A stretch of 64,000 bases of DNA from Hymenobacter volaticus (GCF_022921055.1 NZ_CP095061.1:4131501-4195500), one strand, 5' to 3'; numbered from the stretch's first letter, positions 9,013-18,573 are shown. Numbers and translations: made by a program. The notes: generated from the sequence alone by a model not told the origin.

Positions 9013-10725
9013 ATGCATGTATGTACTCTTCATTGGTCAACTTTAGCGGCTGCACTTGCTGGTTTGTTTGTTGCCAATCAGGTAATAGCGCAGGCTCCCG
9101 TATTTTATAATATTTCGCCGGCGCCGCATAGCTTCAAGCAACCAGTCACCACCCCTGTTTCAGCTACTCTGACCCCAGCCGGTTCAGCCAGTCTGAAGGT
9201 ATACAGCTCGCAGGCAGGCGGCTTGCGGAGCGGGGCTACCATTACAAACAACAACGCTATTTCATTTTTGCCTACCACCCCTTTTAAAGCGGGCGAAACG
9301 TTATCAGCAACGCTTACGAGTTTAAATGGAGCCAAATACGCGTGGCAGTTTACAGCAGCCGTTGCGGGCGGTAGCGGGCGGTTTGAGTCCGGAGTAGCCA
9401 CAACGATAGATACTCAGAGCTATTCCCAGGACTACCTGACGCTTGTCGATGTAGACGGCGACTCGGACTTGGATGTATTAGTGCCTTACTACCTAAATCG
9501 GTTTGCGTTGGGCTTATTACGCAATGACGGTACCGGCAACCTCGCTCCACTCCTTGATCTTAACGTGGCCACCCAGCGCTTTAGACCGGGCGACATTGAT
9601 GGCGACGGCGACTTAGATCTTGTGTATGCCAGCAAAAGCACTGGCCTAGGTGTATTGCGCAATAACGGCACAGGTACCTTTATTCCAACATCAGGCACTA
9701 TTAGTACCAGTAATGAGGTAGCTTCGCTTGCGCTGGGCGACGTGGATGGCGACGGCGACCTAGACCTCGTATTTTCGGAAGCAGCGAGTAAAACACTCCA
9801 AGTCCGCTTAAACAACGGCACTGGCTCGTTCACGGGCAACAGTCAGGTTAGCATCTCGTCTGATGCAATGCGCATAGAGCTTACGGACCTTGATAATGAT
9901 GGCGACTTAGATGCTCTAACTGGCTACGGCGGTACAACAGTTGGCCCCCTAAACATTCGTCTGAATAATGGTCAAGGGCAGTTTTCTGGTACTACCGAAT
10001 TGCCGGTGGGAGGTTACCGGGGCACCATTGGCCTAGCCGATTTTGATGATGATGGCGACGTAGATATTGCCGTTCCGCTTTTTCAACCTGATGGAAAACT
10101 TAGCCTGTGGCGCAACAACGGAAACGGCACCTTCGTGAAGGGACCTGACTTGTTGATTGGAAATGCCCCACAGGTAGTAGAAATAGGCGATGTTGATGGC
10201 GACAAAGACTTAGATATAATTACCGACGCCAGAGGAAACAACTCCTCTGTAAATACTATTAATCTGAACTTGAATGACGGTACAGGCAATTTTGTCCGCC
10301 AAGCAGATATTTCGACCGGCCCGTATTCTGTAGATCTTACACTCGGTGATATGGACAACGATGGCGACTTGGATATAGTAGTGTATAGCCTTAGTGGTAG
10401 CAGCAACAATCCGACAGGCCAAATAATCGTGCACCGCAACGCAGCCGCTATTCTATCCACTGCGCAAGCTTCGCGCAAGGTTCCAGCTATTGGTACCTGG
10501 CCAAATCCAGTGGAGCGTGGTGCCGAGCTTCACTTCGACATACCAACGGAAGCCAATGGTGGCAAAGCGACGCTATACAGTGCCTTTGGCCGCCTTGAAC
10601 GCGAGCAAACTTTCCAAGGGAAAACCTCAACGCTGCCTACTGCTGGCCTAGCACCAGGAATTTACTTGCTAACAGTGACACCAACAGGACACCGCAGCAT
10701 TACAAAACGTGTGATCTTACGCTAG
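9013..10725 (+). CDS. Secreted VCBS/FG-GAP repeat protein with Ig-like domain and type IX secretion tail
   Basis: 570 residues from the ATG at 9013; an in-frame TTG 45 bp upstream would place extra polar residues before the signal peptide and is less likely. The signal peptide runs to VIAQA. Residues 25-125 resemble an SbsA-type Ig-like domain (PVFYNISPAPHS, TPFKAGETL). Seven calcium-binding-type repeats follow (DVDGDSDLD, DIDGDGDLD, DVDGDGDLD, DLDNDGDLD, DFDDDGDVD, DVDGDKDLD, DMDNDGDLD), spaced about 50 residues apart as in a VCBS/integrin-like propeller. The last 80 residues are a Por-type sorting domain (WPNPVERG and GIYLLTVTPTGHRSITKRVILR-like end), so the protein should cross the outer membrane by T9SS and be attached to the cell surface or released. 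The target is unknown. Confidence 0.9.
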   Translation: MHVCTLHWSTLAAALAGLFVANQVIAQAPVFYNISPAPHSFKQPVTTPVSATLTPAGSASLKVYSSQAGGLRSGATITNNNAISFLPTTPFKAGETLSATLTSLNGAKYAWQFTAAVAGGSGRFESGVATTIDTQSYSQDYLTLVDVDGDSDLDVLVPYYLNRFALGLLRNDGTGNLAPLLDLNVATQRFRPGDIDGDGDLDLVYASKSTGLGVLRNNGTGTFIPTSGTISTSNEVASLALGDVDGDGDLDLVFSEAASKTLQVRLNNGTGSFTGNSQVSISSDAMRIELTDLDNDGDLDALTGYGGTTVGPLNIRLNNGQGQFSGTTELPVGGYRGTIGLADFDDDGDVDIAVPLFQPDGKLSLWRNNGNGTFVKGPDLLIGNAPQVVEIGDVDGDKDLDIITDARGNNSSVNTINLNLNDGTGNFVRQADISTGPYSVDLTLGDMDNDGDLDIVVYSLSGSSNNPTGQIIVHRNAAAILSTAQASRKVPAIGTWPNPVERGAELHFDIPTEANGGKATLYSAFGRLEREQTFQGKTSTLPTAGLAPGIYLLTVTPTGHRSITKRVILR

Positions 10726-10786
10726 TAACTGGCAGTTTCATTGCACGTCGCTTTGTAAGTAGCTAGTTACCTTAAAGATTCTCAGC

Positions 10787-10819
10787 AAAAAGGATGGCTC
10801 GAAAAGCCATCCTTTTTTT
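10787..10819 (+). terminator. Rho-independent terminator
   Basis: Stem AGGATGGCT / AGCCATCCT with loop CGAAA, followed by T7. It closes the VCBS-repeat gene. Confidence 0.85.
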
Positions 10820-10924
10820 GTTCTTGATACACAGAAACATCCGGTTCGACAACTTTCCTTTCCCAATCAGCGGCGGTAACTTTACTGAACCCTAGGTGCT
10901 TTCCGCCCTCATATCTGCTTGCCC

Positions 10925-13900
10925 ATGCCCGTTTTCTCGCACCTGCACTCCCACACCCAGTATTCCCTTCTCGATGGCCAGGCCAGCATTGGCGCCCTCA
11001 TGAAAAAGGCCCAGGCCGATGGCATGCCCGCAGTGGCTCTCACCGACCACGGTAACATGTTTGGGGCGTTCAACTTCGTGGCCGAAGCCAACAAGTACAA
11101 CGTGAAGCCAATTGTAGGCTGCGAGTTCTACATGGTGGAGGACCGCCACAAAAAGGCCTTCAGCCGCGAGAAAGGCGAGCGAGACAAGCGTTATCACCAG
11201 TTGCTACTCGCTAAAGACCAAGCCGGCTACCACAACCTCGCCAAGCTCTGCTCAATGAGCTTCATCGAAGGCGTGTACTCCAAGTTTCCCCGCATCGACA
11301 AGGAGATTCTGCTCAAGTATCATGAGGGCCTGATTGCTACGTCGTGCTGCATTGGCGCCGAAATTCCGCAGGCTATCCTGTTCGAGAGTGAAGCCAAAGC
11401 CGAGGAGTTGCTGAAATGGTGGCTCGACGTGTTCGAGGACGACTATTACATCGAAATCCAGCGGCACGGCCTGATGAACTTCGACGGCACCGGCAAAAGC
11501 CAGGAAGACGTGAACCAAGTTCTGCTCGGCCTCGCCAAGAAGTACAACGTGAAGGTCATCTGCACCAACGACTCGCACTACGTCGACCAAACCGACTTCG
11601 CACCGCACGATATTCTGCTCTGCGTAAATACCGGTGAAGAACACAGCATTCCTGTCGGCGACTTCCAGACGCAGTATTTCCGTTTGATTTCGCAAGACAA
11701 CAAAGTTCACTACGACCACCTCGACAACCTGCGCCCCCTCGCGGGTCAAGACGCCACTATGCGTCGTCAGCTCCAGCGCATCGACGAGGAAGCCCAGGGC
11801 CAGCGGCCTCGGTCGCGCTTTGGCTTCGCCAACGACCAGTTCTACTTCAAGACGCAAGAGGAAATGAACGCCCTCTTCGCCGACGTGCCGGAGAGTGTGG
11901 ATAACACCAACGAAATTGTTGATAAGATCACGCCGCCCAAGCTGCAGCGCGACATTCTGCTCCCCAACTTCCCGCTGCCGCCCGAGCACCCCACCGCCGA
12001 CGCCTTCCTGCGCTACCTCACCTACAAAGGTGCTTTCGAAGGCCCCAAACGGCGCTATTCCGAACGCACACCTGAAATCGAGGAACGCCTCGACTACGAG
12101 CTTCGCGTGATTGAGACGATGGGTTTTGCAGGTTACTTCCTCATCACCCAGGACTTTATCAACCACGGGCGCAACATTGGCGTGGCCGTAGGGCCGGGCC
12201 GGGGTTCGGCGGCCGGGTCGGCCGTAGCCTATTGCATCGGTATCACCAACATCGACCCCATCAAGTATTCGCTGCTGTTCGAGCGTTTCCTGAACCCGGA
12301 GCGCGTGTCCATGCCCGATATTGACATCGACTTCGACGACGTGAACCGTCAGAAAGTCATTGACTACGTGGTGGACAAGTACGGCAAAACGCAGGTGGCC
12401 CAGATTATCACTTTCGGTACCATGGCCGCTAAGTCCAGTATCAAAGACGTGGCTCGGGCCATGGATTTACCGCTGCCCGTCGCCAACGACCTCGTGAAGA
12501 TGGTGCCCGACCAAGTAGGTACTACCCTAGCCAAGGCCTTTGCTGAAAACCAGGAACTCGACATGATTCGGCGCGACGATGCGGCCGACAACCTGCGCGG
12601 CCAGATTCTGCGTCTCGCCGAGAAACTAGAAGGCTCGGTCCGCAACACCGGCATCCACGCCGCCGGCGTTATCATCGCCCCCGACGACATCACCAAGTAC
12701 ATCCCCGTTTCCACTTCCAAGGATTCGGACCTGCTTGTTACGCAGTTTGATGGTAAGGTGATTGAGAGTGCCGGCATGCTCAAGATGGACTTCTTGGGTT
12801 TGAAGACGCTTACCATCATCGTCGATGCCATCAACCTGATCGAGCAAAACCACGGCGTCAAAATTGACATCGACGCCATTCCGATTGACGACCAGAAAAC
12901 CTACGAACTCTACCAGCGCGGCGACACCATCGGGACGTTCCAGTTTGAATCCGAAGGGATGCGCATGTACCTCAAGGACCTCAAGCCGACCAACATCGAG
13001 GACCTGATTGCCATGAACGCCTTGTACCGGCCCGGCCCCATGCAGTTCATCCCAAACTTCATTAACCGCAAGCACGGCAAAGAGCCCGTAGACTACCCGC
13101 ACGAGTTGCTGGAGCCCATCCTGAACTATTCGCAGGGCATCATGGTGTACCAGGAGCAAATTATGCAGACGGCCCAGATTCTGGCCGGCTACTCGCTCGG
13201 TGGTGCCGACTTGCTGCGCCGCGCCATGGGTAAGAAGGACATGAAAAAGATGGCCTTGGAGCGGGAGAAATTCTGCGAGGGCGCCGAGAAGCTGCACGGC
13301 ATCAAGGCCAAGAAAGCCAACGAGGTGTTCGACGTGATGGAAAAGTTTGCGGCCTACGGCTTCAACCGCTCCCACTCCGCCGCCTACTCGGTGGTGGCCT
13401 ACCAGACCGGCTACCTTAAGGCCCACTACCCTGCCGAGTACATGGCCGCCGTGCTCACCAACAACATGGGCGACATCAAAAAGGTGACTTTCTTCATCGA
13501 GGAAGCCCGCAAGCAAGGCGTAGCCGTACTTGGCCCCGATGTCAACGAATCCATCCTGAAGTTCAACGTGAACAAACAGGGCCAGATTCGTTTCGGCATG
13601 GCGGCCGTGAAAGGTGCTGGCGAAGCAGCCGTGGAGGAGATTGTGCAGGAACGCGCTAAGAAGGGCCCGTACGCCGATATTTTCGACTTCGCACGCCGCG
13701 TCAATCTGCGGGCTGTAAACAAGAAAACGTTCGAGAGCATGGCCCAGGCCGGCGCCTTCGATTCGTTTGAGCGCTATCACCGCCGCCAGTACATCGAGGC
13801 TCCTACCGGCGACCAGAACGTTATCGAGAAGGCCATGAAGGTGGGCCAGCAGCACCAAGCAGCCAAAGAATCGGCCCAACAGAGCTTGTTTGGCGGGGGC

Positions 13901-14608
13901 GGCGACATGATGGCCATTCCGATGCCCAAAATCCAGGACATGGAGCTTTGGAGCCCCACTGAAAAGCTACGCCGCGAAAAAGAAGTGGTTGGCTTCTACC
14001 TCTCCGGCCACCCGCTCGACGACTTCAAACTGGAAATCGACTCGTACTGCACCTGCGGCCTCGATAAGATCGAGAACTACAAGAATCGCGACATTTCAGT
14101 GGCCGGATTGATTTCCAACGTGCTGTTCAAGACCACCAAAACCGGCCACCCGTTCGTCAGCTTTAACGTGGAAGACTACGAATCGAGCTTGAACTTAGCC
14201 TTGTTCCGCGACGACTACTCGAAGTTCTCGCCCCTTATCAACCCGCGCAACTACGACAAAGAACAAGTACCGCCCATGTTCATCCGGGGCAAATTCCAGC
14301 AGCGTTTCCGCGACTCCGACCAGTTCGAGTTTAAGATCATGACCATGGAGCCACTCTTCCACGTGGCCGAGAAGCTCTCCAACGGCGTCCGGGTGCAGCT
14401 TGACCTGCGCACCATTACCGAGCCCTTCATGGACCGCTTCATGATGGCCGTGGAAGAAAGCCAAGGCACTAAAAAGCTGGAAATCAAATTTGCAGAGCCG
14501 CACGAGCATCTTGCCGTCGATACTTACTCCCGCCGCTACCGCATCGAACCGAAAGCCTTTATTGCTCGGATGCGGGAAATGGAAATTGAGGCCTGTCAGC
14601 TGATTTAA
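10925..14608 (+). CDS. dnaE: DNA polymerase III subunit alpha (DnaE)
   Basis: 1227 residues from the ATG at 10925; a TTG two codons upstream is a worse start. The PHP domain starts at once (FSHLHSHTQYSLLDG, ALTDHGNMFG). The polymerase core contains GPGRGSAAGS and the catalytic acidic motif MPDIDIDFDD near residue 463, then GIHAAGVIIAP, ALYRPGPM and the AAYGFNRSHSAAYS fingers motif. The C-terminal part has the helix-hairpin-helix region and an OB fold (SVAGLISNVLFKTTKTG). It is the replicative polymerase catalytic subunit and works with the clamp and clamp loader. Length fits the Bacteroidota type. The gene is monocistronic, bounded by a terminator on each side. Confidence 0.98.
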   Translation: MPVFSHLHSHTQYSLLDGQASIGALMKKAQADGMPAVALTDHGNMFGAFNFVAEANKYNVKPIVGCEFYMVEDRHKKAFSREKGERDKRYHQLLLAKDQAGYHNLAKLCSMSFIEGVYSKFPRIDKEILLKYHEGLIATSCCIGAEIPQAILFESEAKAEELLKWWLDVFEDDYYIEIQRHGLMNFDGTGKSQEDVNQVLLGLAKKYNVKVICTNDSHYVDQTDFAPHDILLCVNTGEEHSIPVGDFQTQYFRLISQDNKVHYDHLDNLRPLAGQDATMRRQLQRIDEEAQGQRPRSRFGFANDQFYFKTQEEMNALFADVPESVDNTNEIVDKITPPKLQRDILLPNFPLPPEHPTADAFLRYLTYKGAFEGPKRRYSERTPEIEERLDYELRVIETMGFAGYFLITQDFINHGRNIGVAVGPGRGSAAGSAVAYCIGITNIDPIKYSLLFERFLNPERVSMPDIDIDFDDVNRQKVIDYVVDKYGKTQVAQIITFGTMAAKSSIKDVARAMDLPLPVANDLVKMVPDQVGTTLAKAFAENQELDMIRRDDAADNLRGQILRLAEKLEGSVRNTGIHAAGVIIAPDDITKYIPVSTSKDSDLLVTQFDGKVIESAGMLKMDFLGLKTLTIIVDAINLIEQNHGVKIDIDAIPIDDQKTYELYQRGDTIGTFQFESEGMRMYLKDLKPTNIEDLIAMNALYRPGPMQFIPNFINRKHGKEPVDYPHELLEPILNYSQGIMVYQEQIMQTAQILAGYSLGGADLLRRAMGKKDMKKMALEREKFCEGAEKLHGIKAKKANEVFDVMEKFAAYGFNRSHSAAYSVVAYQTGYLKAHYPAEYMAAVLTNNMGDIKKVTFFIEEARKQGVAVLGPDVNESILKFNVNKQGQIRFGMAAVKGAGEAAVEEIVQERAKKGPYADIFDFARRVNLRAVNKKTFESMAQAGAFDSFERYHRRQYIEAPTGDQNVIEKAMKVGQQHQAAKESAQQSLFGGGGDMMAIPMPKIQDMELWSPTEKLRREKEVVGFYLSGHPLDDFKLEIDSYCTCGLDKIENYKNRDISVAGLISNVLFKTTKTGHPFVSFNVEDYESSLNLALFRDDYSKFSPLINPRNYDKEQVPPMFIRGKFQQRFRDSDQFEFKIMTMEPLFHVAEKLSNGVRVQLDLRTITEPFMDRFMMAVEESQGTKKLEIKFAEPHEHLAVDTYSRRYRIEPKAFIARMREMEIEACQLI

Positions 14609-14616
14609 GGCCCCAT

Positions 14617-14687
14617 AATAAAAACAACAGCTCCTGAGCAGGCTTCCGTTTGAGACGGAAGCCTGCTCAGGAGCTGTTGTTTTTATT
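14617..14687 (+). terminator. Very long perfect hairpin after dnaE, probable terminator
   Basis: Arms 14617-14649 and 14655-14687 are exact 33-nt reverse complements around the loop TTGAG. The outer part is A/T (AATAAAAACAACAG), so the U-run lies inside the stem. It begins 8 bp after the dnaE stop. Termination is the simplest role, but the stem is about three times longer than needed. Confidence 0.8.
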
Positions 14688-14710
14688 GTCACTTACCAAA
14701 AGAAAATAAA

Positions 14711-14730
14711 CTTTCAATTTTTATTGAAAG
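14711..14730. promoter_or_regulatory. Palindromic operator candidate upstream of the GbsR-type regulator
   Basis: CTTTCAAT-TTTT-ATTGAAAG, a perfect 8+8 palindrome 27 bp before the regulator ATG. The same half-sites recur with the same 4-bp spacer before the next gene (15300-15317), which is why it is called an operator rather than chance. Confidence 0.65.
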
Positions 14731-14757
14731 TTTGAAATACTCACATACATTTACACC

Positions 14758-15276
14758 ATGCAACTCGAAGAAGCCAAGCGCAAGTTCATTGAAGGCTGGG
14801 GCACCCTAGGTTCGGCCTGGGGCGTGAGCCGGACGATGGCGCAGGTGCACGCCTTGCTGCTGGTGTCGGCGGGAGCATTGAGCACCGAGGACATTATGGA
14901 GCAGTTGCAAATCTCCAGAGGCAACGTTAACCTGAACGTGCGGGCCTTGATGGATTGGGGCTTGGTGCGCAAGGAACTGCGCCCCGGCGAGCGGCGCGAG
15001 TTCTTTTCGGGCGAGAAAGACATTCATAAAGTAGCTACCCTGATTATGAAAGAGCGGCGCCGGCGGGAGTTGGAGCCCATCATGCGCGTGCTCAGCGAAA
15101 TCAAGCAAGTGGAGTCTTCCTCTACTGTTTCGGAAGCGGAAGCCCAGGCGTTTTCAGAAACGATTGGCAACATCCAAAACTTCGCCGACCTCGCCGACCG
15201 AACGGCTGCTACCATCATCAAAGCCGATGAAAACTGGTTTCTGAGCACGTTTATGAAGCTCATGCGCCCTAGCTAA
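14758..15276 (+). CDS. GbsR/MarR-family transcriptional regulator
   Basis: 172 residues with a MarR-like winged helix: WGVSRTMAQVHALLLVS then LSTEDIMEQLQISRGNVNLNVRALMDWGLVRKELRPGERREFF, including the wing and recognition helix. A helical C-terminal region probably gives dimerisation. GbsR-type proteins are usually repressors answering to a small molecule; the ligand here is unknown. The palindrome TTTCAAT-N4-ATTGAAA occurs just before this gene and again between it and the next gene on the same strand. This suggests autoregulation and control of the TIGR01777 oxidoreductase and perhaps the small membrane protein that follow. Confidence 0.88.
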   Translation: MQLEEAKRKFIEGWGTLGSAWGVSRTMAQVHALLLVSAGALSTEDIMEQLQISRGNVNLNVRALMDWGLVRKELRPGERREFFSGEKDIHKVATLIMKERRRRELEPIMRVLSEIKQVESSSTVSEAEAQAFSETIGNIQNFADLADRTAATIIKADENWFLSTFMKLMRPS

Positions 15277-15299
15277 ATAGCCTTTTTTTTGCCGCTATG

Positions 15300-15317
15300 T
15301 TTCAATAATTATTGAAA
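15300..15317. promoter_or_regulatory. Second copy of the palindromic operator
   Basis: TTTCAAT-AATT-ATTGAAA, 7+7 perfect palindrome, identical half-sites and spacer length to 14711-14730. It lies 23 bp after the regulator stop and 30 bp before the first possible start of the oxidoreductase gene. Confidence 0.65.
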
Positions 15318-15346
15318 TTTCTATAATTACCATCTGTCACTCTAAT

Positions 15347-16330
15347 ATGTCCTCGGCTCTCGGTTTCCTCATTGGTCTCAAAGATTTTCTTGTCATGCAT
15401 AGTTTCTCCGAAAACAAACCGAAAATCGTCATTGCTGGTGGGACTGGCTTTTTGGGTCAGCATCTAGCTTCGCACTTCCGGACGCTAGGCTGCAGAGTAA
15501 TAATTATTAGCCGCAGTACCGTTCGCCAGCCTGACCACGTGCAATGGGATGCCCGGAGCATTGGTGCGTGGACGTCAGAGTTGGAAGGGGCGGCCGCCTT
15601 GATTAATATGACAGGTCGCTCCGTGGATTGCCGCTACACCGACGCCAACAAACAAGAAATACTATCCAGCCGAGTTGACAGTACTCGAGTTTTGGGACAA
15701 GCTGTTGCTACTTGTGTGAATCCGCCGCAAGTGTGGCTAAATGCCTCAACCGCCACTATTTATGCTCATTCCGATGGCTGGCAGCGTGCCAACACCGAAA
15801 CAGATGGGAAGATAGGCACTGGCTTCTCAGTAGAGGTTGCAAAGGCCTGGGAAGCTGCTTTTTGGGCTCCTGAAACTCCTGCCACGCGCCGAGTAGTGCT
15901 GCGTGCATCCTTGGTGTTGAGTACCAACGGTGGCGCATTCCCCATAATGACAAAACTGGCCAAACGCGGACTTTGTACCCCGCAGGGCAACGGCTATCAG
16001 TGGATTAGTTGGCTCCACATCGAGGATTTTTGTCGCGCTGTAGAGTTTCTGATCAACGAAACCGAGCAGGCTGGCACCTTTAACATCTGCGCCCCTACCC
16101 CGCTTACAAACCGCGACTTCAATGCTTTATTGACTCAACAACTGCGCCCACTGATCCGCTTTCCACAGCCCGCTTGGCTGCTAGAAATAGGGGCTTTTTT
16201 ACTGCGCACCGAAACCGAATTGATTCTGAAAAGCCGCAAAGTGGTGCCGCAACGGCTGCTAGACCTTGGCTTCCGATTCCGTTATCCTACCTGCGAACGG
16301 GCGGTAACTAACTTACTGCAACTGACCTAG
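15347..16330 (+). CDS. TIGR01777 family NAD-dependent epimerase/dehydratase-like protein (YfcH/SDR39U1 type)
   Basis: 327 residues from the first ATG; an internal ATG at 15395 would give a 311-residue protein that begins, as relatives usually do, a few residues before the nucleotide-binding motif GGTGFLGQ. The extended short-chain dehydrogenase fold is clear: IVIAGGTGFLG, ALINMTGRSVDCRY, VWLNASTATIYAH and SWLHIEDFCRAVEFLI. The C-terminal DUF1731-like part ends with QRLLDLGFRFRYPT. Substrate is unknown for this family. It lies directly after the regulator gene with an operator copy in between, so it is a likely regulatory target. Confidence 0.88.
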   Translation: MSSALGFLIGLKDFLVMHSFSENKPKIVIAGGTGFLGQHLASHFRTLGCRVIIISRSTVRQPDHVQWDARSIGAWTSELEGAAALINMTGRSVDCRYTDANKQEILSSRVDSTRVLGQAVATCVNPPQVWLNASTATIYAHSDGWQRANTETDGKIGTGFSVEVAKAWEAAFWAPETPATRRVVLRASLVLSTNGGAFPIMTKLAKRGLCTPQGNGYQWISWLHIEDFCRAVEFLINETEQAGTFNICAPTPLTNRDFNALLTQQLRPLIRFPQPAWLLEIGAFLLRTETELILKSRKVVPQRLLDLGFRFRYPTCERAVTNLLQLT

Positions 16331-16395
16331 CGGCAACATTACTTGCTTCGATTTAACGCGCTTGTTGTTTTTTTCTCATTTCACACATTTTACTC

Positions 16396-16779
16396 ATGAA
16401 CTACCTTCTGCTAGTTTACGGCATTTATCTGCCCGTCACGGTGCTACTCACGGTATGGGTGGCGCGCACATTATTCACTAACGGCCGGACTTTTTTAGTC
16501 GACATTTTTCATGGCAATGAGCCGCTGGCCGACTCGGTAAACAAGCTTCTGCTTACAGGCTTTTACCTCATCAACATTGGCTATGCTACCCTTATGCTTC
16601 GTAGCGACTACGCTGTTGAAAATTACCAGCAGACGGTGGAAACCCTGAGTATCAAGCTCGGAACCATCATCTTGATTCTCGGCGGGATGCACTTCTTCAA
16701 CCTCTACGTGTTCTATAAGCTCCGCAGTCGGGCCAAAAACGAAGCCCGTGACTTGGCGTTTGTAGTCAACAAGCAATAA
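16396..16779 (+). CDS. Conserved small inner-membrane protein
   Basis: 127 residues with three predicted membrane segments: residues 3-25 (LLLVYGIYLPVTVLLTVWVA), 50-70 (LLLTGFYLINIGYATLML) and 86-108 (LGTIILILGGMHFFNLYVFY). The C-terminus is short and charged. I do not recognise a named family. It follows the TIGR01777 gene by 65 bp on the same strand and could belong to the same regulon. No catalytic motif is visible. Confidence 0.75.
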   Translation: MNYLLLVYGIYLPVTVLLTVWVARTLFTNGRTFLVDIFHGNEPLADSVNKLLLTGFYLINIGYATLMLRSDYAVENYQQTVETLSIKLGTIILILGGMHFFNLYVFYKLRSRAKNEARDLAFVVNKQ

Positions 16780-16970
16780 ATTTTCTTGGCCCCAATAAAT
16801 GGTCTAAGCGCGGCCATCTTCCTTGAGAGCCTAGTTCAATTCAGAATTTATTATCTGCCAACCTGTCCGACTGAACTTTCCGGCTCGGCTCTTGTTGAAC
16901 ACGCAATCTGCTACCTTGCGGCCCGCTTGACCGTAAAGAGCGTACACATTTCAACCAACCCCCTTTTGTT

Positions 16971-17300
16971 ATGGGACACAAAGCCATCGAAATTACCGAT
17001 GCTAACTTCGACGAAATCATCAACTCCGATAAGCCCGTGCTCGTGGACTTCTGGGCCGAATGGTGCGGCCCCTGCCGCATGGTAGGCCCCGTAGTCGAAG
17101 AGCTAGCCGGCGAATATGAAGGCAAGGTCGTGATTGGCAAAGTTGACGTGGATGCCAACCCGCAGACCTCGGCCAAATTCGGCATCCGCAGCATCCCGAC
17201 GCTGCTGGTGTTTAAAAACGGTCAGATCGTGGACAAGCAAGTAGGCGCTGTACCGAAGCACGTACTAGCTCAAAAGCTGGATGCTCAGGTAACGGTCTAA
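16971..17300 (+). CDS. trxA: Thioredoxin
   Basis: 109 residues, the usual length. The active site WCGPC is at residues 31-35 in [13 protein letters not shown], and the cis-Pro loop is SIPTLLVF. No signal peptide, so cytoplasmic. It reduces protein disulfides at the expense of thioredoxin reductase. The 190 bp upstream show no gene. A strong terminator follows, so it is probably transcribed alone. Confidence 0.97.
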   Translation: MGHKAIEITDANFDEIINSDKPVLVDFWAEWCGPCRMVGPVVEELAGEYEGKVVIGKVDVDANPQTSAKFGIRSIPTLLVFKNGQIVDKQVGAVPKHVLAQKLDAQVTV

Positions 17301-17326
17301 CTTGCATAGACTTTGAGCTTATAAAG

Positions 17327-17358
17327 AAGCCCGCTCTTTTAAAAGAGCGGGTTTTTTT
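17327..17358 (+). terminator. Rho-independent terminator of trxA
   Basis: CCCGCTCTTTT / AAAAGAGCGGG, a perfect 22-bp palindrome at 17330-17351, followed by T7. Confidence 0.9.
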
Positions 17359-17457
17359 GCTTGTAGCGCAAGAGGCATCTGCTATTGCGTCATGTGTTGC
17401 CTTTGGCTTGGTGCTATTAGGGATGAGCATCTAGCTACAGACAGTTTCGCAAAGCAT

Positions 17458-18423
17458 CTAGTATAGTTCGTCGGGGTTAGCAGCACGGGCCTCAGTTGGA
17501 GGTGTTTGTGGCGGCCGCACCCCGCTCAGCAGAGAAAAGCCCGGCGAGAAATGGATGGGCACCGTGAATGTCATGGCGGTGGGTATGTTGTACTCGCGGC
17601 CAGGCTGAAAAGCAGGCAAACTTGCTACGACTCGTCTAGCTTCCTGGTCGGCTTCCGGAGCTAAGCCCCTTATCACCTCCACTTGCCCCACTCGGCCATC
17701 TTCGCCTACTGTATAGCGCACGTACACATTGCCAGTAATGCCCTTGCGGCGGGTATTTTTCGGATACGTCGTATTCCGAGTCACAAAATTCAGCAGAGCT
17801 TCCTCTCCCCCTGGAAACTCCGGCAGTTGCCGTTTGTGAAGCTTCCCTACGTAAGGCGAGGCATCCTCATTGAAAAAAGCTAGTGCCGGTCCTTTCTCCC
17901 TATTTAGCAACTCAATGGCGCTCAATTGACCTGTATCATAATAGTACCGCCATTCACCAGTAGGCTTACCGGCCGTGTAGGTTCCTTTCGAGCGTTTCTG
18001 ACCGTTGCGATGCACACTGATCCAGGACCCAACGCGCTGCCCCTGCGCATATTCGCCACGCTGGCTCACCCGCCCGTCCTCGTACCAGGATACATACACC
18101 CCATCAGCTTCATCGGAGCGATAGTGCACCTGCGCCGCCTTGCCACCGTTGGAATGATACCAAGTCAATAACCCATTGCGAACAGGTGGGTCAATAGATG
18201 ACAAGGTTCCGCGCAACAATAGTGCACCCGTAAGCGAGTACTCCCGCATAGCATATGTACCCAATAGCTCGTTCTTATGATCTATCAGCCGATAATGGGT
18301 GGCACTGTCAGGCACAGCCTCTTCATCTCGCTCATTGAGATAGATAGCGGGCATACTTTGTGCAGATATGCCTGTTGGCAAAGCCAATAGTAATCCGCAG
18401 AACACGACGAGGTTGGCTTTCAT
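17458..18423 (-). CDS. MORN-repeat protein with TonB C-terminal domain
   Basis: 321 residues. Signal peptide (ends GISAQS). Residues about 95-195 contain MORN/YwqK-like repeats with the YHSNGGKAA, WYEDGRVSQRGEY, HRNGQKRSKGTY and YYDTGQLSAIE patterns. Residues 215-295 are a TonB C-terminal domain (FPGGEEALLNFVTRNTTYP, GNVYVRYTVGEDGRV, FQPGREYNIPTAMTFTVPI). There is no N-terminal membrane anchor followed by a proline-rich spanner, so it is probably a periplasmic TonB-domain protein of the type common in Bacteroidota rather than a classical energy transducer. Partner receptor unknown. Transcribed away from the Lrp-type gene beyond a terminator. Confidence 0.85.
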   Translation of the reverse strand: MKANLVVFCGLLLALPTGISAQSMPAIYLNERDEEAVPDSATHYRLIDHKNELLGTYAMREYSLTGALLLRGTLSSIDPPVRNGLLTWYHSNGGKAAQVHYRSDEADGVYVSWYEDGRVSQRGEYAQGQRVGSWISVHRNGQKRSKGTYTAGKPTGEWRYYYDTGQLSAIELLNREKGPALAFFNEDASPYVGKLHKRQLPEFPGGEEALLNFVTRNTTYPKNTRRKGITGNVYVRYTVGEDGRVGQVEVIRGLAPEADQEARRVVASLPAFQPGREYNIPTAMTFTVPIHFSPGFSLLSGVRPPQTPPTEARAANPDELY

Positions 18424-18573
18424 GAGGGAACGTACTACATGGAGGTTTGGAAATATAACACCCCATTAGCACTCACCCAAGCAGTTCATAAATAGTTAGG
18501 ACAAAATCAGATTATAGTACTATACCAGGTTAAATTAAATGGTATACTTTTGTTAGAATTAGTTTATCGCTTG

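Noticed and set aside
12626..13879. 417-codon open frame antisense to dnaE
   Set aside because: It follows from GC bias of the coding strand; composition is His/Leu/Val-rich without any domain, and dnaE is clearly real.
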